A stretch of 64,000 nucleotides of DNA. It comes from Nostoc sp. CHAB 5836 (GTDB lineage: Bacteria > Cyanobacteriota > Cyanobacteriia > Cyanobacteriales > Nostocaceae). Each line of letters starts with the position of its first letter. Position 1 is the stretch's first letter. The notes under the pieces were generated by a model. It ran no database searches. It was not told the DNA's origin and worked only from the letters and a program-made list of their open reading frames with translations. Made by a program: the position numbers and the translations under genes. Location of the stretch: positions 1 through 64,000 of the forward strand of contig NZ_JAIVFV010000012.1 of assembly GCF_020829445.1 (NCBI RefSeq), in the 5' to 3' direction. Shown here one piece after another: positions 27,023 to 35,990 of the stretch.

Positions 27023-27589
27023 CTAAACTTTTCGTGATTTAGGATATAGCCAGAAGCTAAATAAACGGCTCACTCTAGGCATGACAACATAAGTCAACAG
27101 CAAAACCATTGTAATGGTAATAATTAACGAAATAATCAAGGGCGGTAAACCACGAAGTAGGGGTGTTATAAATGTATTCAACAAATTAATCAACACAAAT
27201 ACGGCTCCCCAAGTTAGCAAGGCTGTTTTATAGCGCGGTGGAGTTTTCAGTGGTTGACTGGGAAGAGAAAACCAAGCTTCTAATCCACTGATTTGTTGAA
27301 TATCAGGGTCAGATTCAACCAAATGTTTACCTTGATTTAGCCAATATTCGCGATCGCGCGATGTCATCCACGCCTTTAAATTGTCATAACCGTCGAACCG
27401 GAAGATGATCACATATTCCTTTCGTACCCCAAGCTGCGGACGAATCACATTTGTTCCCAGATGACCTATATAGGTTCTAGAAACCCTGGTAATACCTTTC
27501 AACCAAGTTTCGTAAGCAGTTTCGCATCCTGATTTGACAACTTGCGTAATGACTACGGTTACAAATTGATCGTCCTGTTCCATTTCCAT
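27023..27589 (-). CDS. Antibiotic-biosynthesis-monooxygenase domain protein with C-terminal membrane helices
   Basis: 188 aa from ATG 27589 (MEMEQDDQF). The frame is open further up to 27703, but those extra codons (MGDISWIDSD...) do not look like the family. Residues 6-100 form an ABM ferredoxin-like domain (VTVVITQVVKSGCETAYETW, RKEYVIIFRFDGYDNLKAWM). Two transmembrane helices follow (LLTWGAVFVLINLLNTFITP, PPLIISLIITITMVLLLTYV). Such fused proteins are probably membrane-bound heme or quinone-related enzymes or sensors; the substrate is unknown. Convergent with xisI, 14 bp away. Confidence 0.82.
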   Translation of the reverse strand: MEMEQDDQFVTVVITQVVKSGCETAYETWLKGITRVSRTYIGHLGTNVIRPQLGVRKEYVIIFRFDGYDNLKAWMTSRDREYWLNQGKHLVESDPDIQQISGLEAWFSLPSQPLKTPPRYKTALLTWGAVFVLINLLNTFITPLLRGLPPLIISLIITITMVLLLTYVVMPRVSRLFSFWLYPKSRKV

Positions 27590-27716
27590 CGGGATACCGG
27601 GAGTCGCACAGAAGCCCACACTGTACTGCTTGCAGTCATTGTGGGAGTATGTCACTAACCGTAGCATGGTTGAGTCACTGTCAATCCAAGAGATATCTCC
27701 CAAAAAGAATTGTTTT

Positions 27717-27776
27717 GACGTAGCAGTGCTACGTCTCTACAAGGGTCGTGGGTAACGCATATTTAATTTCACCAGA
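27717..27776 (-). repeat. Rep-E repeat, copy 1
   Basis: On the minus strand this reads ATCTGGTGAAATTAAATATG then CGTTACCC...CCCTTGTAGAGACG and a GACGTAGCA/TGCTACGTC palindrome. It matches 62742-62810 almost exactly. The TGA in CTGGTGAAAT is the stop codon of the gene at 27769. Confidence 0.8.
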
Positions 27777-28692
27777 TATCTAAGGGATATCCAGCTTTCC
27801 CAACCTCAAGGCGAACAACATTAGCAGGAACAACACCTGTGGGTGGAGGTAAAAACATTCCACCATTGGTAACAACATAAATTGCAGTGCAATCGCCATC
27901 ACTTTGACCAAAAGCCACGGCTGTGCTGCCAATTACACCTGACTCGGCTTGAGCAATAATAGTAGTAGTGCGATCGCTGGCAATTCGCACTACACTGTTG
28001 TATATGTGCGTCGCTCCATAAAGGTTGCCTTCCACATCAAAGGCGAAGTCATCAATATTAGTTTGCTCAACAAAGATTTCCGGCTCACCTGGTTTATCTG
28101 CGGTATCAACGGGAATCCGCAACAGCAACATCTTTTCTGTATTGGAAACGTAGAGGAAATCACCAAAACGCTTCAAACCATTAGCCGCCGGAATGACATT
28201 TTCTGAATTGCTACGAGCCAGCATTGGATGTTCTAGCCAAATTGACCCACGGCGTTGAGCGACATCAATCAGCCAAATTGCACCCCGATAAGAATCTGCT
28301 GCCAAATACTGAGTGTTAGAAAGCGGAGTCATGCCATTGAGAAATATCGCATCTGGCAATGTCAACAAGGTTTCTACTTTACCCTCACGGGCAATTAAAG
28401 AAACCACTGGTATAGAATCAGCATTCCATCCGGCTGCGACCAAACCCCCGTTAGCAGTCAAAGCAAGACCACTCACCTTGCCTTCAACAGTGGCATGAAT
28501 TTGCTGATTGCCATCTGGACTAATGCGAACAATTTGGCCAACTTCGTGATTAGTTACAAAGATTGTGCCATCTGGTGCAATGGCTAGATTTTCCAAAAAA
28601 GTATTGACCGGGAACGACGCAATAACTTTGGAAGGTGCTAATTCAATCGGTTTATCTACGTAAATAGGCGGTAAACCTGCGGAATTTTCCAT
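27769..28692 (-). CDS. SMP-30/gluconolactonase-like beta-propeller protein
   Basis: 307 aa. The repeated segments [80 protein letters not shown] and [20 protein letters not shown] fit a six-bladed propeller of the SMP-30/gluconolactonase/LRE-like superfamily. Family members hydrolyse lactones or bind hydrophobic ligands with a central metal; exact substrate unknown. No clear signal peptide. Its last two codons and stop lie in a Rep-E repeat. It is 6 bp downstream of an SDR gene on the same strand, so the two likely form an operon. Confidence 0.82.
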   Translation of the reverse strand: MENSAGLPPIYVDKPIELAPSKVIASFPVNTFLENLAIAPDGTIFVTNHEVGQIVRISPDGNQQIHATVEGKVSGLALTANGGLVAAGWNADSIPVVSLIAREGKVETLLTLPDAIFLNGMTPLSNTQYLAADSYRGAIWLIDVAQRRGSIWLEHPMLARSNSENVIPAANGLKRFGDFLYVSNTEKMLLLRIPVDTADKPGEPEIFVEQTNIDDFAFDVEGNLYGATHIYNSVVRIASDRTTTIIAQAESGVIGSTAVAFGQSDGDCTAIYVVTNGGMFLPPPTGVVPANVVRLEVGKAGYPLDIW

Positions 28693-28698
28693 ATTAAT

Positions 28699-29445
28699 CT
28701 ACCATTGTAATTGAATAGGGCCACCAAACTTTCGCATCTCTGCAAAAAACTGTCCTTGCGCTCCTCCATCGGGAAGTGTTGCTAAATAGACAGCCGTTTG
28801 CGCTCCTTCTTCTGCCGTGAACGGAGCATCATCTCCCCCCATGTCAGTCTTCATCCAACCAGGAGAATAGGCATTTACGAGAATATTAGTACCTTGGAGT
28901 TCCTTAGCGAGAATCACGGTTAGTCCATTCACTCCCACCTTCGAGAGTCGATAGGAGGGCGCTAAAGGGTAGTAGTCAGTGGAAACTGATACCAGAGATG
29001 CCATTTCCGTTGAGATATTGACAATGCGACCGTAGTTTTCCACTTTCATCAACGGAATTAATGCTTGAGAAATTCTGAGTACCGCTAAAACATTGGTTTC
29101 AAAAGTCGAGCGCATCGTTTCCAGTTGCACAGTTAGTAAGCTGGACTCCTCCGGCTTAGTTGTAGGATTTACGCCTGCATTATTGACCAGAATATCTACC
29201 TTGTCGTAAGTTTCACGCAGCCACTCTGTAAACTGTCGCACACTTCCATCATTGGTGACATCCAGCGTGTGATAGTCAACATCAAGCCCTTCATTGATAA
29301 GCTGCTGTTTAGCAGCAAGACCATCTGTTTCATTACGACTCGTCAGAATTACGCGGTTGCCAATTTGGGATAATTGACGGGAAATAGCATATCCTAGCCC
29401 TCGATTACTGCCTGTTACCACAGCAATCCTTTTTTGAGTCGTCAT
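28699..29445 (-). CDS. Short-chain dehydrogenase/reductase
   Basis: 248 aa from ATG 29445 (MTTQKRIAVV). Classical SDR with complete motifs: TGSNRGLGYAIS (NADP-binding), VDILVNNAG, ISTEMAS with the catalytic Ser, and YRLSK (Tyr-x-x-x-Lys). Resembles carbonyl reductases. The frame remains open upstream to 29766, adding 107 residues of unrelated sequence; the divergent gene starts only 13 bp beyond that, so I place the start at 29445. Likely operonic with the propeller gene downstream. Confidence 0.87.
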   Translation of the reverse strand: MTTQKRIAVVTGSNRGLGYAISRQLSQIGNRVILTSRNETDGLAAKQQLINEGLDVDYHTLDVTNDGSVRQFTEWLRETYDKVDILVNNAGVNPTTKPEESSLLTVQLETMRSTFETNVLAVLRISQALIPLMKVENYGRIVNISTEMASLVSVSTDYYPLAPSYRLSKVGVNGLTVILAKELQGTNILVNAYSPGWMKTDMGGDDAPFTAEEGAQTAVYLATLPDGGAQGQFFAEMRKFGGPIQLQW

Positions 29446-29779
29446 TTTTATGACCTTGAAACTGCTTTTGATTTTACTGTACTGAGATACTCTGATCAAA
29501 GGTAAAAGGTCAAACTCTTGACGAATTTCTAACAGTGAACGGTCTAACATTGGTTCAAAGTTAAGAAACGGGACGAAAATCTGATGATTGCGAGTTTTTC
29601 GCCACGGTGAAATCAACTCTGGCATTAATCGCAGTAATTCAAAGTGCTTAATAGTTTGACCAATTCGCCATAATCTGAGAGAAAGGTTGTAAAGAAAATC
29701 TAAAGGTAGTAAATAGCGATCGCCTGAAACAGGATAATGCAGCTGGACAGTCCAATGCTTCCCCATTCAACCTCTAACT

Positions 29780-30358
29780 ATGGCATCTACACCCAAAATT
29801 CTTGCCTTTGCTGGCAGCACCCGTATAGATTCTTACAACAAAAAATTGGTAAAAATCGCGGCGGCTGGCGCTAAGACAGCAGGCGCAGAAGTGACTTATC
29901 TAGACCTCCGCGATTTGCCCTTACCTCTGTTTGATGAAGATTTGGAAGCTCAAGAAGGACTACCTGCTAACGCCCATACTTTTAAGGACTTGTTAATTTC
30001 TCATCAAGGATTGCTGATTGCTTCGCCTGAATATAACAGTTCACTCACAGCAGTTTTGAAGAACGCCATCGACTGGGCATCTCGTCCATCTCCAAATGAA
30101 GCACCATTGGCTGCTTTTGCAGGTAAAGTCGCTACCATTATGAGCGCTTCCCCAGGCGCTCTTGGTGGTTTGCGGGGATTGGTTCACCTGCGGTCTATTT
30201 TGGGAAATATCAAAGTTTTGGTACTTCCCGACCAGGTAGCTGTACCCAAAGCTTACGAAGCCTTCCATCCTGATGGCACATTAAAAGATCCTAAACAGCA
30301 AGAATCTATTGAAATGTTAGGCAATGACTTAACAAAAATATTGCTGAAGCTCAATTAA
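29780..30358 (+). CDS. NADPH-dependent FMN reductase
   Basis: 192 aa, flavodoxin-like fold. ILAFAGSTRIDSYNKKLVKI is the FMN phosphate loop and LLIASPEYNSSLTAVLKNAI, followed by DWASRP, the second FMN-contact motif. Reduces quinones, azo dyes, chromate or similar with NAD(P)H, and often acts against oxidative stress. Complete and of normal length. It is divergent from the SDR/propeller pair, with which it may share an intergenic control region at 29446-29779. Confidence 0.9.
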   Translation: MASTPKILAFAGSTRIDSYNKKLVKIAAAGAKTAGAEVTYLDLRDLPLPLFDEDLEAQEGLPANAHTFKDLLISHQGLLIASPEYNSSLTAVLKNAIDWASRPSPNEAPLAAFAGKVATIMSASPGALGGLRGLVHLRSILGNIKVLVLPDQVAVPKAYEAFHPDGTLKDPKQQESIEMLGNDLTKILLKLN

Positions 30359-30859
30359 ATTATTCAGGTATTCAGTGAATAACGAACACTTATCATTAAA
30401 TACAGATTTTGGGGTATGAAAGCGTGGCTACTACCTCCCGTTACCTTCAACCTTGACCTGGTAATAGTAGCAGTTTCTATGTCAGCATCTTAGAGCCTAT
30501 TTATAAAGTAAATATTAAGTAAGGTGTGTTACGGCTGTGTAGGAATTTGAGGGTTTGAGAAAGTCTAATTTAGCCGCAGGGCACCATATCTCCAGGTGCC
30601 GTACACGAGAGCTTTAACGCACCCGACAATTTAAGGTTTATTTTATAAATGCTCTCTAAGAGAGCATTTCTCACAAGCCATGCGGTCACATTCAACATAG
30701 GCGTTATCCAGACTATGTTTCAGCCGTTTTAGTAGGCAAAGATTTGCGATCGCACGAAACGTAAAAACCTAGTTTTTATAAGGCTTTGAGAAATGTTGTG
30801 AGAAATCCGGGTTAGGTCTGTTGCTGTAAACAGTATTCGCCTTAACATAATATTTACAG
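30359..30859. other. Intergenic, no gene seen
   Basis: About 500 bp before the higBA promoter. A hairpin ATGCTCTC/GAGAGCAT lies at about 30649-30667, and the stretch 30520-30620 has inverted GTGTGTTACGG/TAACGCACC text. Nothing else recognised. Confidence 0.45.
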
Positions 30860-30888
30860 TTGACACGTGTAACCCCAAGGGTTACTAT
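30860..30888 (+). promoter_or_regulatory. higBA promoter with overlapping operator
   Basis: TTGACA (30860-30865), 17-bp spacer, TACTAT (30883-30888) form a near-consensus promoter. The spacer holds the perfect dyad GTAACCC-CAA-GGGTTAC (30869-30885), placed for autorepression by HigA. The predicted transcription start falls at or within a base or two of the GTG start of higB (30895). Confidence 0.75.
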
Positions 30889-30894
30889 TTTAGG

Positions 30895-31173
30895 GTGATA
30901 AAGACCTTTAAACACAAGGGGATTAAAAAACTTTTTGAAGACGATGATAGGAGTGGAGTTCAGCCAGCGCAAGCAGACAAGCTTTTAGATATACTTGACA
31001 GGCTTGATGCAGCCGCCGAAATCAAAGATATGCAATACCCTGGATCTGGACTGCACCAATTACAAGGAGACAGGAAAGGGGAGTGGTCTGTTACTGTTAC
31101 AAAAAATTGGCGGATAACTTTTACTTTTCAAGATAGAGATGCTTACGACGTAAATTACGAAGACTATCATTAG
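30895..31173 (+). CDS. higB: HigB-type ribosome-dependent mRNA interferase toxin
   Basis: 92 aa, GTG start giving (M)IKTFKHKGIKKLFE. RelE-superfamily toxin of the HigB type: FKHKGIKKLFEDDDRSGV, LDRLDAAAEIKDMQYPG, LHQLQGDRKGEWSVTVTKNW and RITFTF motifs match. It cleaves mRNA on the ribosome when free of antitoxin. The toxin gene precedes the antitoxin gene, the usual higBA order, with a 9-bp gap. The start coincides with the predicted transcription start, so the message may be leaderless. Confidence 0.93.
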   Translation: MIKTFKHKGIKKLFEDDDRSGVQPAQADKLLDILDRLDAAAEIKDMQYPGSGLHQLQGDRKGEWSVTVTKNWRITFTFQDRDAYDVNYEDYH

Positions 31174-31182
31174 AAGTTAACG

Positions 31183-31482
31183 ATGATCACAAAAAGAAAA
31201 CCTAGACATCCTGGCGGATTAATCAAGCGTCAGTACTTGGAACCGCTAAATATCACAATTACTGACTTTGCTGATATTCTTAATGTGTCTCGTAAAACTG
31301 TATCTGAGATAGTTAACGAGCAAGCAAGTGTTACGCCTAATATGGCGCTTCGTTTGGCTACCGCCTTGCAAACTACTCCTGAACTTTGGTTAAATCTTCA
31401 ACAAAAATATGATCTTTGGTGCGCTGCTAATGAATCCGAGTCTTGGAAAGATATAGCACCCATAAATTTACAAGCTTGCTGA
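31183..31482 (+). CDS. higA: HigA antitoxin
   Basis: 99 aa XRE-type helix-turn-helix protein: HPGGLIKRQYLEPLNITITD at the N-terminus, FADILNVSRKTVSEIVNEQA as the HTH, and ALQTTPELWLNLQQKYDLW as the HigA hallmark. It binds HigB and represses the operon, most plausibly through the GTAACCC dyad at 30869-30885. Confidence 0.94.
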   Translation: MITKRKPRHPGGLIKRQYLEPLNITITDFADILNVSRKTVSEIVNEQASVTPNMALRLATALQTTPELWLNLQQKYDLWCAANESESWKDIAPINLQAC

Positions 31483-31583
31483 TTAGCGCCCAGTCGTGTT
31501 TAAGCTTTTAGGAATTGACCAAAAGCCATTACCACCACTACTAAATTCTGTAAGTCACTTAGAGGATTTTTTTGTTGAATTTT

Positions 31584-31707
31584 AGGACTTACGCAACTGG
31601 CATATTATTTTTAGTTTGTAGTGAGGACTTTAGTCCTCTTTCATCAGGGCTGAAGCCCTTACTACAAACTAAAAGCTTTTATTTTTTGTGACACTTGCGT
31701 AAGTCCT
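31584..31707. mobile_element. Rep-B MITE-like element, subfamily 2, copy 1
   Basis: 124 bp with the Rep-B ends AGGACTTACGCAA/TTGCGTAAGTCCT (here ACACTTGCGTAAGTCCT on the right) but a different interior: two hairpins (GAGGACTTTAGTCCTC and AGGGCTGAAGCCCT), then CTAAAAGCTTTTATTTTTTG. Nearly identical to 57117-57239. Confidence 0.85.
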
Positions 31708-31794
31708 AAATTTAAAGAATTCATCACGATTACCGAGGTAGCGCTAAATACTACGTGCAAAACTTGAGAAAGCTTTTACTACAGAAAAAATCAA

Positions 31795-31899
31795 ATGAAA
31801 ATTATCAAATCATTTTTGATTTGTGCAGTTACAGTTACGTCTTTAGTTATTCAACCAACAGCACAGGCACAATCTAAACCTCAGTTTTGTGGCAAGTAA
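31795..31899 (+). CDS. Tiny secreted peptide or gene remnant, 34 aa
   Basis: ATG-initiated ORF of 34 codons. Residues 1-24 are a good Sec signal peptide (MKIIKSFLICAVTVTSL, then PTAQA cleavage site), leaving a mature peptide of only about nine residues, QSKPQFCGK or shorter. This may be the 5' remnant of a larger exported protein gene, or a genuine small peptide. No paralogue is seen in the window. Confidence 0.4.
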   Translation: MKIIKSFLICAVTVTSLVIQPTAQAQSKPQFCGK

Positions 31900-31930
31900 T
31901 CGTGAATTTGAGCATTTCAATTCTCACAAA

Positions 31931-32896
31931 TTATAAATTAATATTCTTGGACAAAATTGATTTGGCTAGCATTCCATGCACACCTTTTTGGGGACTGTTC
32001 ACAACTTGAGTAATGTGAAAATTTACAGCTAAACTGCATAAGACATAAGCGTCTTCTGGCGACAAATTCATGAAGCGTTCCAGAAAATCAATCATGTTTT
32101 TTAAAGCCAGTTCTAAGGCTTCATCTAAAGTTTGGGCAAAGCCCATTGTAATGATATCAGTTGGAGTTTCGGCAATTGGTGTTGTCAGTTGTAAATCTTT
32201 GCGAAGTTTGAGGGTAATTCTACCATTCATAGAAGTTTCAATGGCGGTGACATTTACTTCACCGTCTCCTTGTGCAGAATGCCCATCACCAATAGAAAAT
32301 AATGCACCTGGTACGAAAATTGGCAAAAATAAACGAGAACCAGCTTGTAATTCCCGGTTGTCGATATTACCGCCGTAAGAACCTGGCGGAATAGAAGTTC
32401 GAGAGGTTTCTGGAGTAGCGACACCAAGAATTCCAAAAAACGGTTTGAGGGGAATTTTTATGCCAGTACCCGCCGGAAATTCGGCGATATTGTTTACTAA
32501 ATCTAGAGGAATGAATCTCAAAGCAGGTTGAGGAAACTGATGTGGTAAAGCTCCCCAACCTGTACGAATGGCATTGAAGCCGACAGGTAAACTAGGTGCG
32601 ATCGCATCTAATTGTACTTCTAAAGCATCCCCTGGTTCGGCATCACGCACGTAAATTGGCCCTGTGAGTAAATGCGGCCCCCCGGCAATTTTACGTTCTG
32701 GTAAAAGATTTTGGCAGATATCGAGCAGTTCTGGTGTGAGAAACTCTGGTGGTGCTTTGTCGTAAACGTAGTAACCAGTATAAGTTTCTACATCAATGGT
32801 ATCGCCAGAATCAATAGTTAGTGCTGGTTCTAATAGATGGGAAAAACCACCTAGATGCACAGTTTCTTTTGATGCTTTTAAAATGTAATGAGTCAT
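31931..32896 (-). CDS. Acetamidase/formamidase family protein
   Basis: 321 aa. FmdA/AmdA-type amidase: DTIDVETYTGYYVYD, AGGPHLLTGPIYVRDAEPGD, LEVQLDAIAP, SYGGNIDNRELQAGSRLFLP and the metal-site region GDGHSAQGDGEVNVTAIET. Hydrolyses short amides to acid and ammonium, plausible nitrogen scavenging. The C-terminus AYVLCSLAVNFHITQVV closes the family domain. Start is ATG 32896. It is downstream of the GH116 gene on the same strand, but a Rep-A copy separates them. Confidence 0.92.
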   Translation of the reverse strand: MTHYILKASKETVHLGGFSHLLEPALTIDSGDTIDVETYTGYYVYDKAPPEFLTPELLDICQNLLPERKIAGGPHLLTGPIYVRDAEPGDALEVQLDAIAPSLPVGFNAIRTGWGALPHQFPQPALRFIPLDLVNNIAEFPAGTGIKIPLKPFFGILGVATPETSRTSIPPGSYGGNIDNRELQAGSRLFLPIFVPGALFSIGDGHSAQGDGEVNVTAIETSMNGRITLKLRKDLQLTTPIAETPTDIITMGFAQTLDEALELALKNMIDFLERFMNLSPEDAYVLCSLAVNFHITQVVNSPQKGVHGMLAKSILSKNINL

Positions 32897-32899
32897 ATT

Positions 32900-33031
32900 A
32901 AATAAGTTGGCGCAATTAAAGTTAACTGGCTAAGGCTGTCATTGGTCATTGGTCATTTGTCATTAGTAAAGGTTTTAAGCTTATTTACGTTTCGTAACAT
33001 ACTTGAGTTTTTTCGCACCAACGTACTTACA
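32900..33031 (-). mobile_element. Rep-A MITE-like element, copy 4
   Basis: Inverted orientation relative to copies 1-3: from TAAGTTGGCGCAATTAAAGT to TTTTTCGCACCAACGTACTTA. It lies between the formamidase and GH116 genes. Copy 5 sits on the other side of GH116 in the same orientation. Confidence 0.87.
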
Positions 33032-33056
33032 ACAGGGGAATCACTTTGATCGTTAA

Positions 33057-35465
33057 TCAATTAATAACTAAGTAAATTCCCCAAATCGCCATTGGCCGAA
33101 GGTAAGTGCTAGCGCGGAAAGTACCAGTTGCAGTGATAGCTTCAGGGGTGCGAAATTGCAGACCATTGTCATAAATTTGCTGCACTACAGCTTGCGTCAA
33201 TCTCAACGCTTCATCTTTCATTCCCATCTGCACCAAAAAAGCTGCCAGCCCAAAGTTTATTCCCGTCCAAACTTCTAGGGGATGAGTAGCTTCGGGATTT
33301 TCTGGTGAACCGTCGGGACGAACACCATTAGCAGCACCAAACTCACCATTGCAGAATTTCAAAAAGCACGCATCATAAACAGTTTTTAGGGCAGAAAGGG
33401 CGCGATCGCTTGGGACAATATCGGGTAAGTCCAGGAGACGGGCGTAAAATTGTCCGCACAATTGATCCGCCATGACCACATCAGAACCACTTTCGCTATC
33501 AAGTTTGTAATATTGCCCATTCCAAAGTTTTTCTTGGTAAATAGCTAGAGATTGTTGTAACCAAGTTTCATAAGTGGATTTTTGCGCCGCCAACTCTGTT
33601 GTGTTGCCTCTCTGGTAAGTTAATAAAATATCGCTGATGGCGATCGCAGCCTCTAGCGCCGCCAACCACAACCCCCCACAATATGCACTGACACCCTGTA
33701 ACCGCCAATCATCAAAGGTTTGGTCAGGCGCACCAGAATTTTCCGGAATCCCATCGCCATCAAGGTCAAAAGTTTTCAGGTAGTCGAGGGTTTGAACGAT
33801 GGCACTCCAACAATCTGCCAAGAATTCCACATCGTCAGCACCCGTGAGCAAAAAATCACGGTATACTTGCAAGACAAAATCACTACCTAAATCTTTCCAT
33901 AAATTGCAGTCTTGATAGCTGGTGTAGTTGGTTTTCTGCCAAACGTGTTCATTGGGTGCGCCTAAATCGTGGGGTGTTGCGCCGGCGACTTTACGAACTG
34001 CAATCGGGCTTTCTGCCTTAATTGTCATGTAATAGCCAATTATTCGGGGAGTATCATCACCTTGAGGAATCGCCCGTGCAAATGCCCGGATCACCGACTT
34101 TTCCAGTTCTGGAAACAGCATTAGCAGGGCAAAAGAGCCATATAACCGCACATCTAGACTTTCATACCAACGATAATCTAAGCACTCTAGTACCGCAAAC
34201 TGACCGATGGGGTCAAGTTCTGATGCTGCACTCCAGAGAGTACCGCCACTGGTGAGGTCGTAAAGCTCATTAAATAGAGCCATCTTAAACCAGTTGGGTA
34301 AATCTTCCCGGTCGAGAATGGGTTTTTGCCAAGTTTGAATTTGCGATCGCCAGGTTTGGTATTCTTGTAGCGCAGTGGATGCGATCGCCCAAGCATTATT
34401 GCCACTTTTATCAAAAAAGTCCGTATATCTGCGGTAATAGTTAACTCCAGCCGCAAATTCTGTGATGGGTAAATCCCAAGCGACGACAAAGGGAATGTCG
34501 ATAGTTTCCCCTGGTTGGAGAGTGAAACGGAGTGCGATCGCCGCCCCTATTTGTGTATTATCTGTTACTGGAGTCCCATTTAAATAATTAGGCAAAGAAC
34601 CATCTTGAGCAAAGCTTTCCCATATTTCCTCACCCGTTCCTTCCGGATTCCATCGGCTGTGGTGAAATACTTCCAATTGGGGATTTTTCAGCGTGGCAAT
34701 ACACCAAGTTCCGTCACCTTCTTGTAAAGGTTGATCACTACCAACCCGACCGAAAAGACAGCCAAACTGTTGTGTATTTTCAACTATCTGGTTGTAGTTT
34801 CCTTGACTTTCGCCCCAGGGTGGTTGATACTGATAGACTGGACTACCATCATCGCGCACCCTCACTTGGGGAGATTTGAGAGTGTTTGTAAACCAGCCCA
34901 CCATATTTTGCCAGGTGAGCATGATACTGAGAGTAATCGCTGCATCTGTGGGGTTGTAGACATTCCAGAGGAATATCGCCACAGGGTAGCTAGTTTCTTG
35001 GTAATTACCTGCCCAGATTGGTGAAAACTGCTCACAAGTCAACTGTGCTTGAAATACATTTTCATATACAAACCAGCTACGTGGATATAGCGCGTGATAA
35101 TTGCCCGTCCCCTCTGTGCCAAGAAGTGTCGGATACCACCGCCAAGCTTTGAGAGTGCCATCATCGGGCCCTTGGGTAGATAAAGCGTAGGCTTTGGAAG
35201 ATGTGCTATTGGATTCAAACACGCTGAATTGACAAATGGGAACGCTTTTAAAGGTATGCTCACCGCCGTCGATGTGCCACAGGTTAAAGTCTCCTTGTGA
35301 AGAACGACCGATGCAACCTGCACCAAAGCCACCTAAAGGCATACCATGCCAAGGGCCATCATCGATATTACTTGGGTAGCGGACAGTATAAGGCTTGTCC
35401 CAACCTAAACCGATGGGACGGCTCCAAGTGCAAGAGGGAATTTCTGGAGAGAGTTGATTTGTCAT
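33057..35465 (-). CDS. GH116 family glucosidase (GBA2-like)
   Basis: 802 aa. N-terminal beta domain (MPLGGFGAGCIGRSSQGDFN, WHIDGGEH) followed by an all-helical catalytic domain as in non-lysosomal glucosylceramidase GBA2 and bacterial GH116 beta-glucosidases. LECLDYRWYESLDVRLYGSF (about 426-445) is the nucleophile region, with Glu427 the likely nucleophile. PDQTFDDW (580-587) carries the acid/base Asp, and RPDGSPENPEATHPLEVWTG is also conserved. No signal peptide, so probably cytosolic. Substrate (beta-glucoside, xyloside or glucosylated lipid) cannot be read from sequence. Flanked on both sides by Rep-A copies in the same orientation. Confidence 0.9.
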   Translation of the reverse strand: MTNQLSPEIPSCTWSRPIGLGWDKPYTVRYPSNIDDGPWHGMPLGGFGAGCIGRSSQGDFNLWHIDGGEHTFKSVPICQFSVFESNSTSSKAYALSTQGPDDGTLKAWRWYPTLLGTEGTGNYHALYPRSWFVYENVFQAQLTCEQFSPIWAGNYQETSYPVAIFLWNVYNPTDAAITLSIMLTWQNMVGWFTNTLKSPQVRVRDDGSPVYQYQPPWGESQGNYNQIVENTQQFGCLFGRVGSDQPLQEGDGTWCIATLKNPQLEVFHHSRWNPEGTGEEIWESFAQDGSLPNYLNGTPVTDNTQIGAAIALRFTLQPGETIDIPFVVAWDLPITEFAAGVNYYRRYTDFFDKSGNNAWAIASTALQEYQTWRSQIQTWQKPILDREDLPNWFKMALFNELYDLTSGGTLWSAASELDPIGQFAVLECLDYRWYESLDVRLYGSFALLMLFPELEKSVIRAFARAIPQGDDTPRIIGYYMTIKAESPIAVRKVAGATPHDLGAPNEHVWQKTNYTSYQDCNLWKDLGSDFVLQVYRDFLLTGADDVEFLADCWSAIVQTLDYLKTFDLDGDGIPENSGAPDQTFDDWRLQGVSAYCGGLWLAALEAAIAISDILLTYQRGNTTELAAQKSTYETWLQQSLAIYQEKLWNGQYYKLDSESGSDVVMADQLCGQFYARLLDLPDIVPSDRALSALKTVYDACFLKFCNGEFGAANGVRPDGSPENPEATHPLEVWTGINFGLAAFLVQMGMKDEALRLTQAVVQQIYDNGLQFRTPEAITATGTFRASTYLRPMAIWGIYLVIN

Positions 35466-35472
35466 CGCTTAA

Positions 35473-35608
35473 TGTTAAGTAGGTTGGCGCAATTAAAGTT
35501 AACTGGCTAAGGCTGTCATTTGTCATTCGTCATTTGTCATTAGTAAGGGTTTTAAGCTTATTTACGTTTCGTAACATACTTGAATTTTTTTTGCACCAAC
35601 GTACTTAG
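35473..35608 (-). mobile_element. Rep-A MITE-like element, copy 5
   Basis: From TTAAGTAGGTTGGCGCAATT to TTGCACCAACGTACTTA, in the same orientation as copy 4, immediately upstream of the GH116 start codon. Copies 4 and 5 are more similar to each other than to copies 1 and 2. Confidence 0.87.
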
Positions 35609-35990
35609 GAGATACGGTGTATACACAAGTGACTTATTTTGCTCAAAGCGCTCTCAGACCTAACCCAATACACTTGGGTTAAGCATTTCTTCCTTCTGTC
35701 TTCTCTTCCTTTGCGTCCTTTGCGGCCTTTGCGGTAGCCTGCGGCAAGCCAAAGCGTCTACGTTAACAAAATTGACTTTGACAAAGAGTTTTAGCCTTAA
35801 CTGAACTACATTGAGACCTAACAAGAACAGCCCCAACCCTTGAAGGGTTGGGGAGTCAATCTTCAAAGCCCCTCTCCGTGTCGGAGAGGGGTTTGGGGAG
35901 AGGTCTGCCGACTTGTGTATAGACGGTAGCCTTTTAGGAGAGAGGTCAAGATTGTACCTCACGCTTGTCGAGAACCGCTATATTTCATGC
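35609..35990. other. Nested repeat block
   Basis: Contains a Rep-F element at 35666-35813, flanked by AGACCTAACC and AGACCTAACA, sitting within older repeat text (ACCCTTGAAGGGTTGGGG, CTCTCCGTGTCGGAGAGG). That text ends near 35980 with the CGAGAACCGCTATA terminus also seen at 13446. No gene. Confidence 0.6.
35666..35813 (+). mobile_element. Rep-F element, copy 3
   Basis: CAATACACTTGGGTTAAGCA to AACTGAACTACATTG, flanked by 10-bp direct repeats that agree at 9 of 10 positions (35656-35665 and 35814-35823). Somewhat longer than other copies because of an internal CGGTAGCCTGCGGCAAGCC insertion. Confidence 0.75.
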
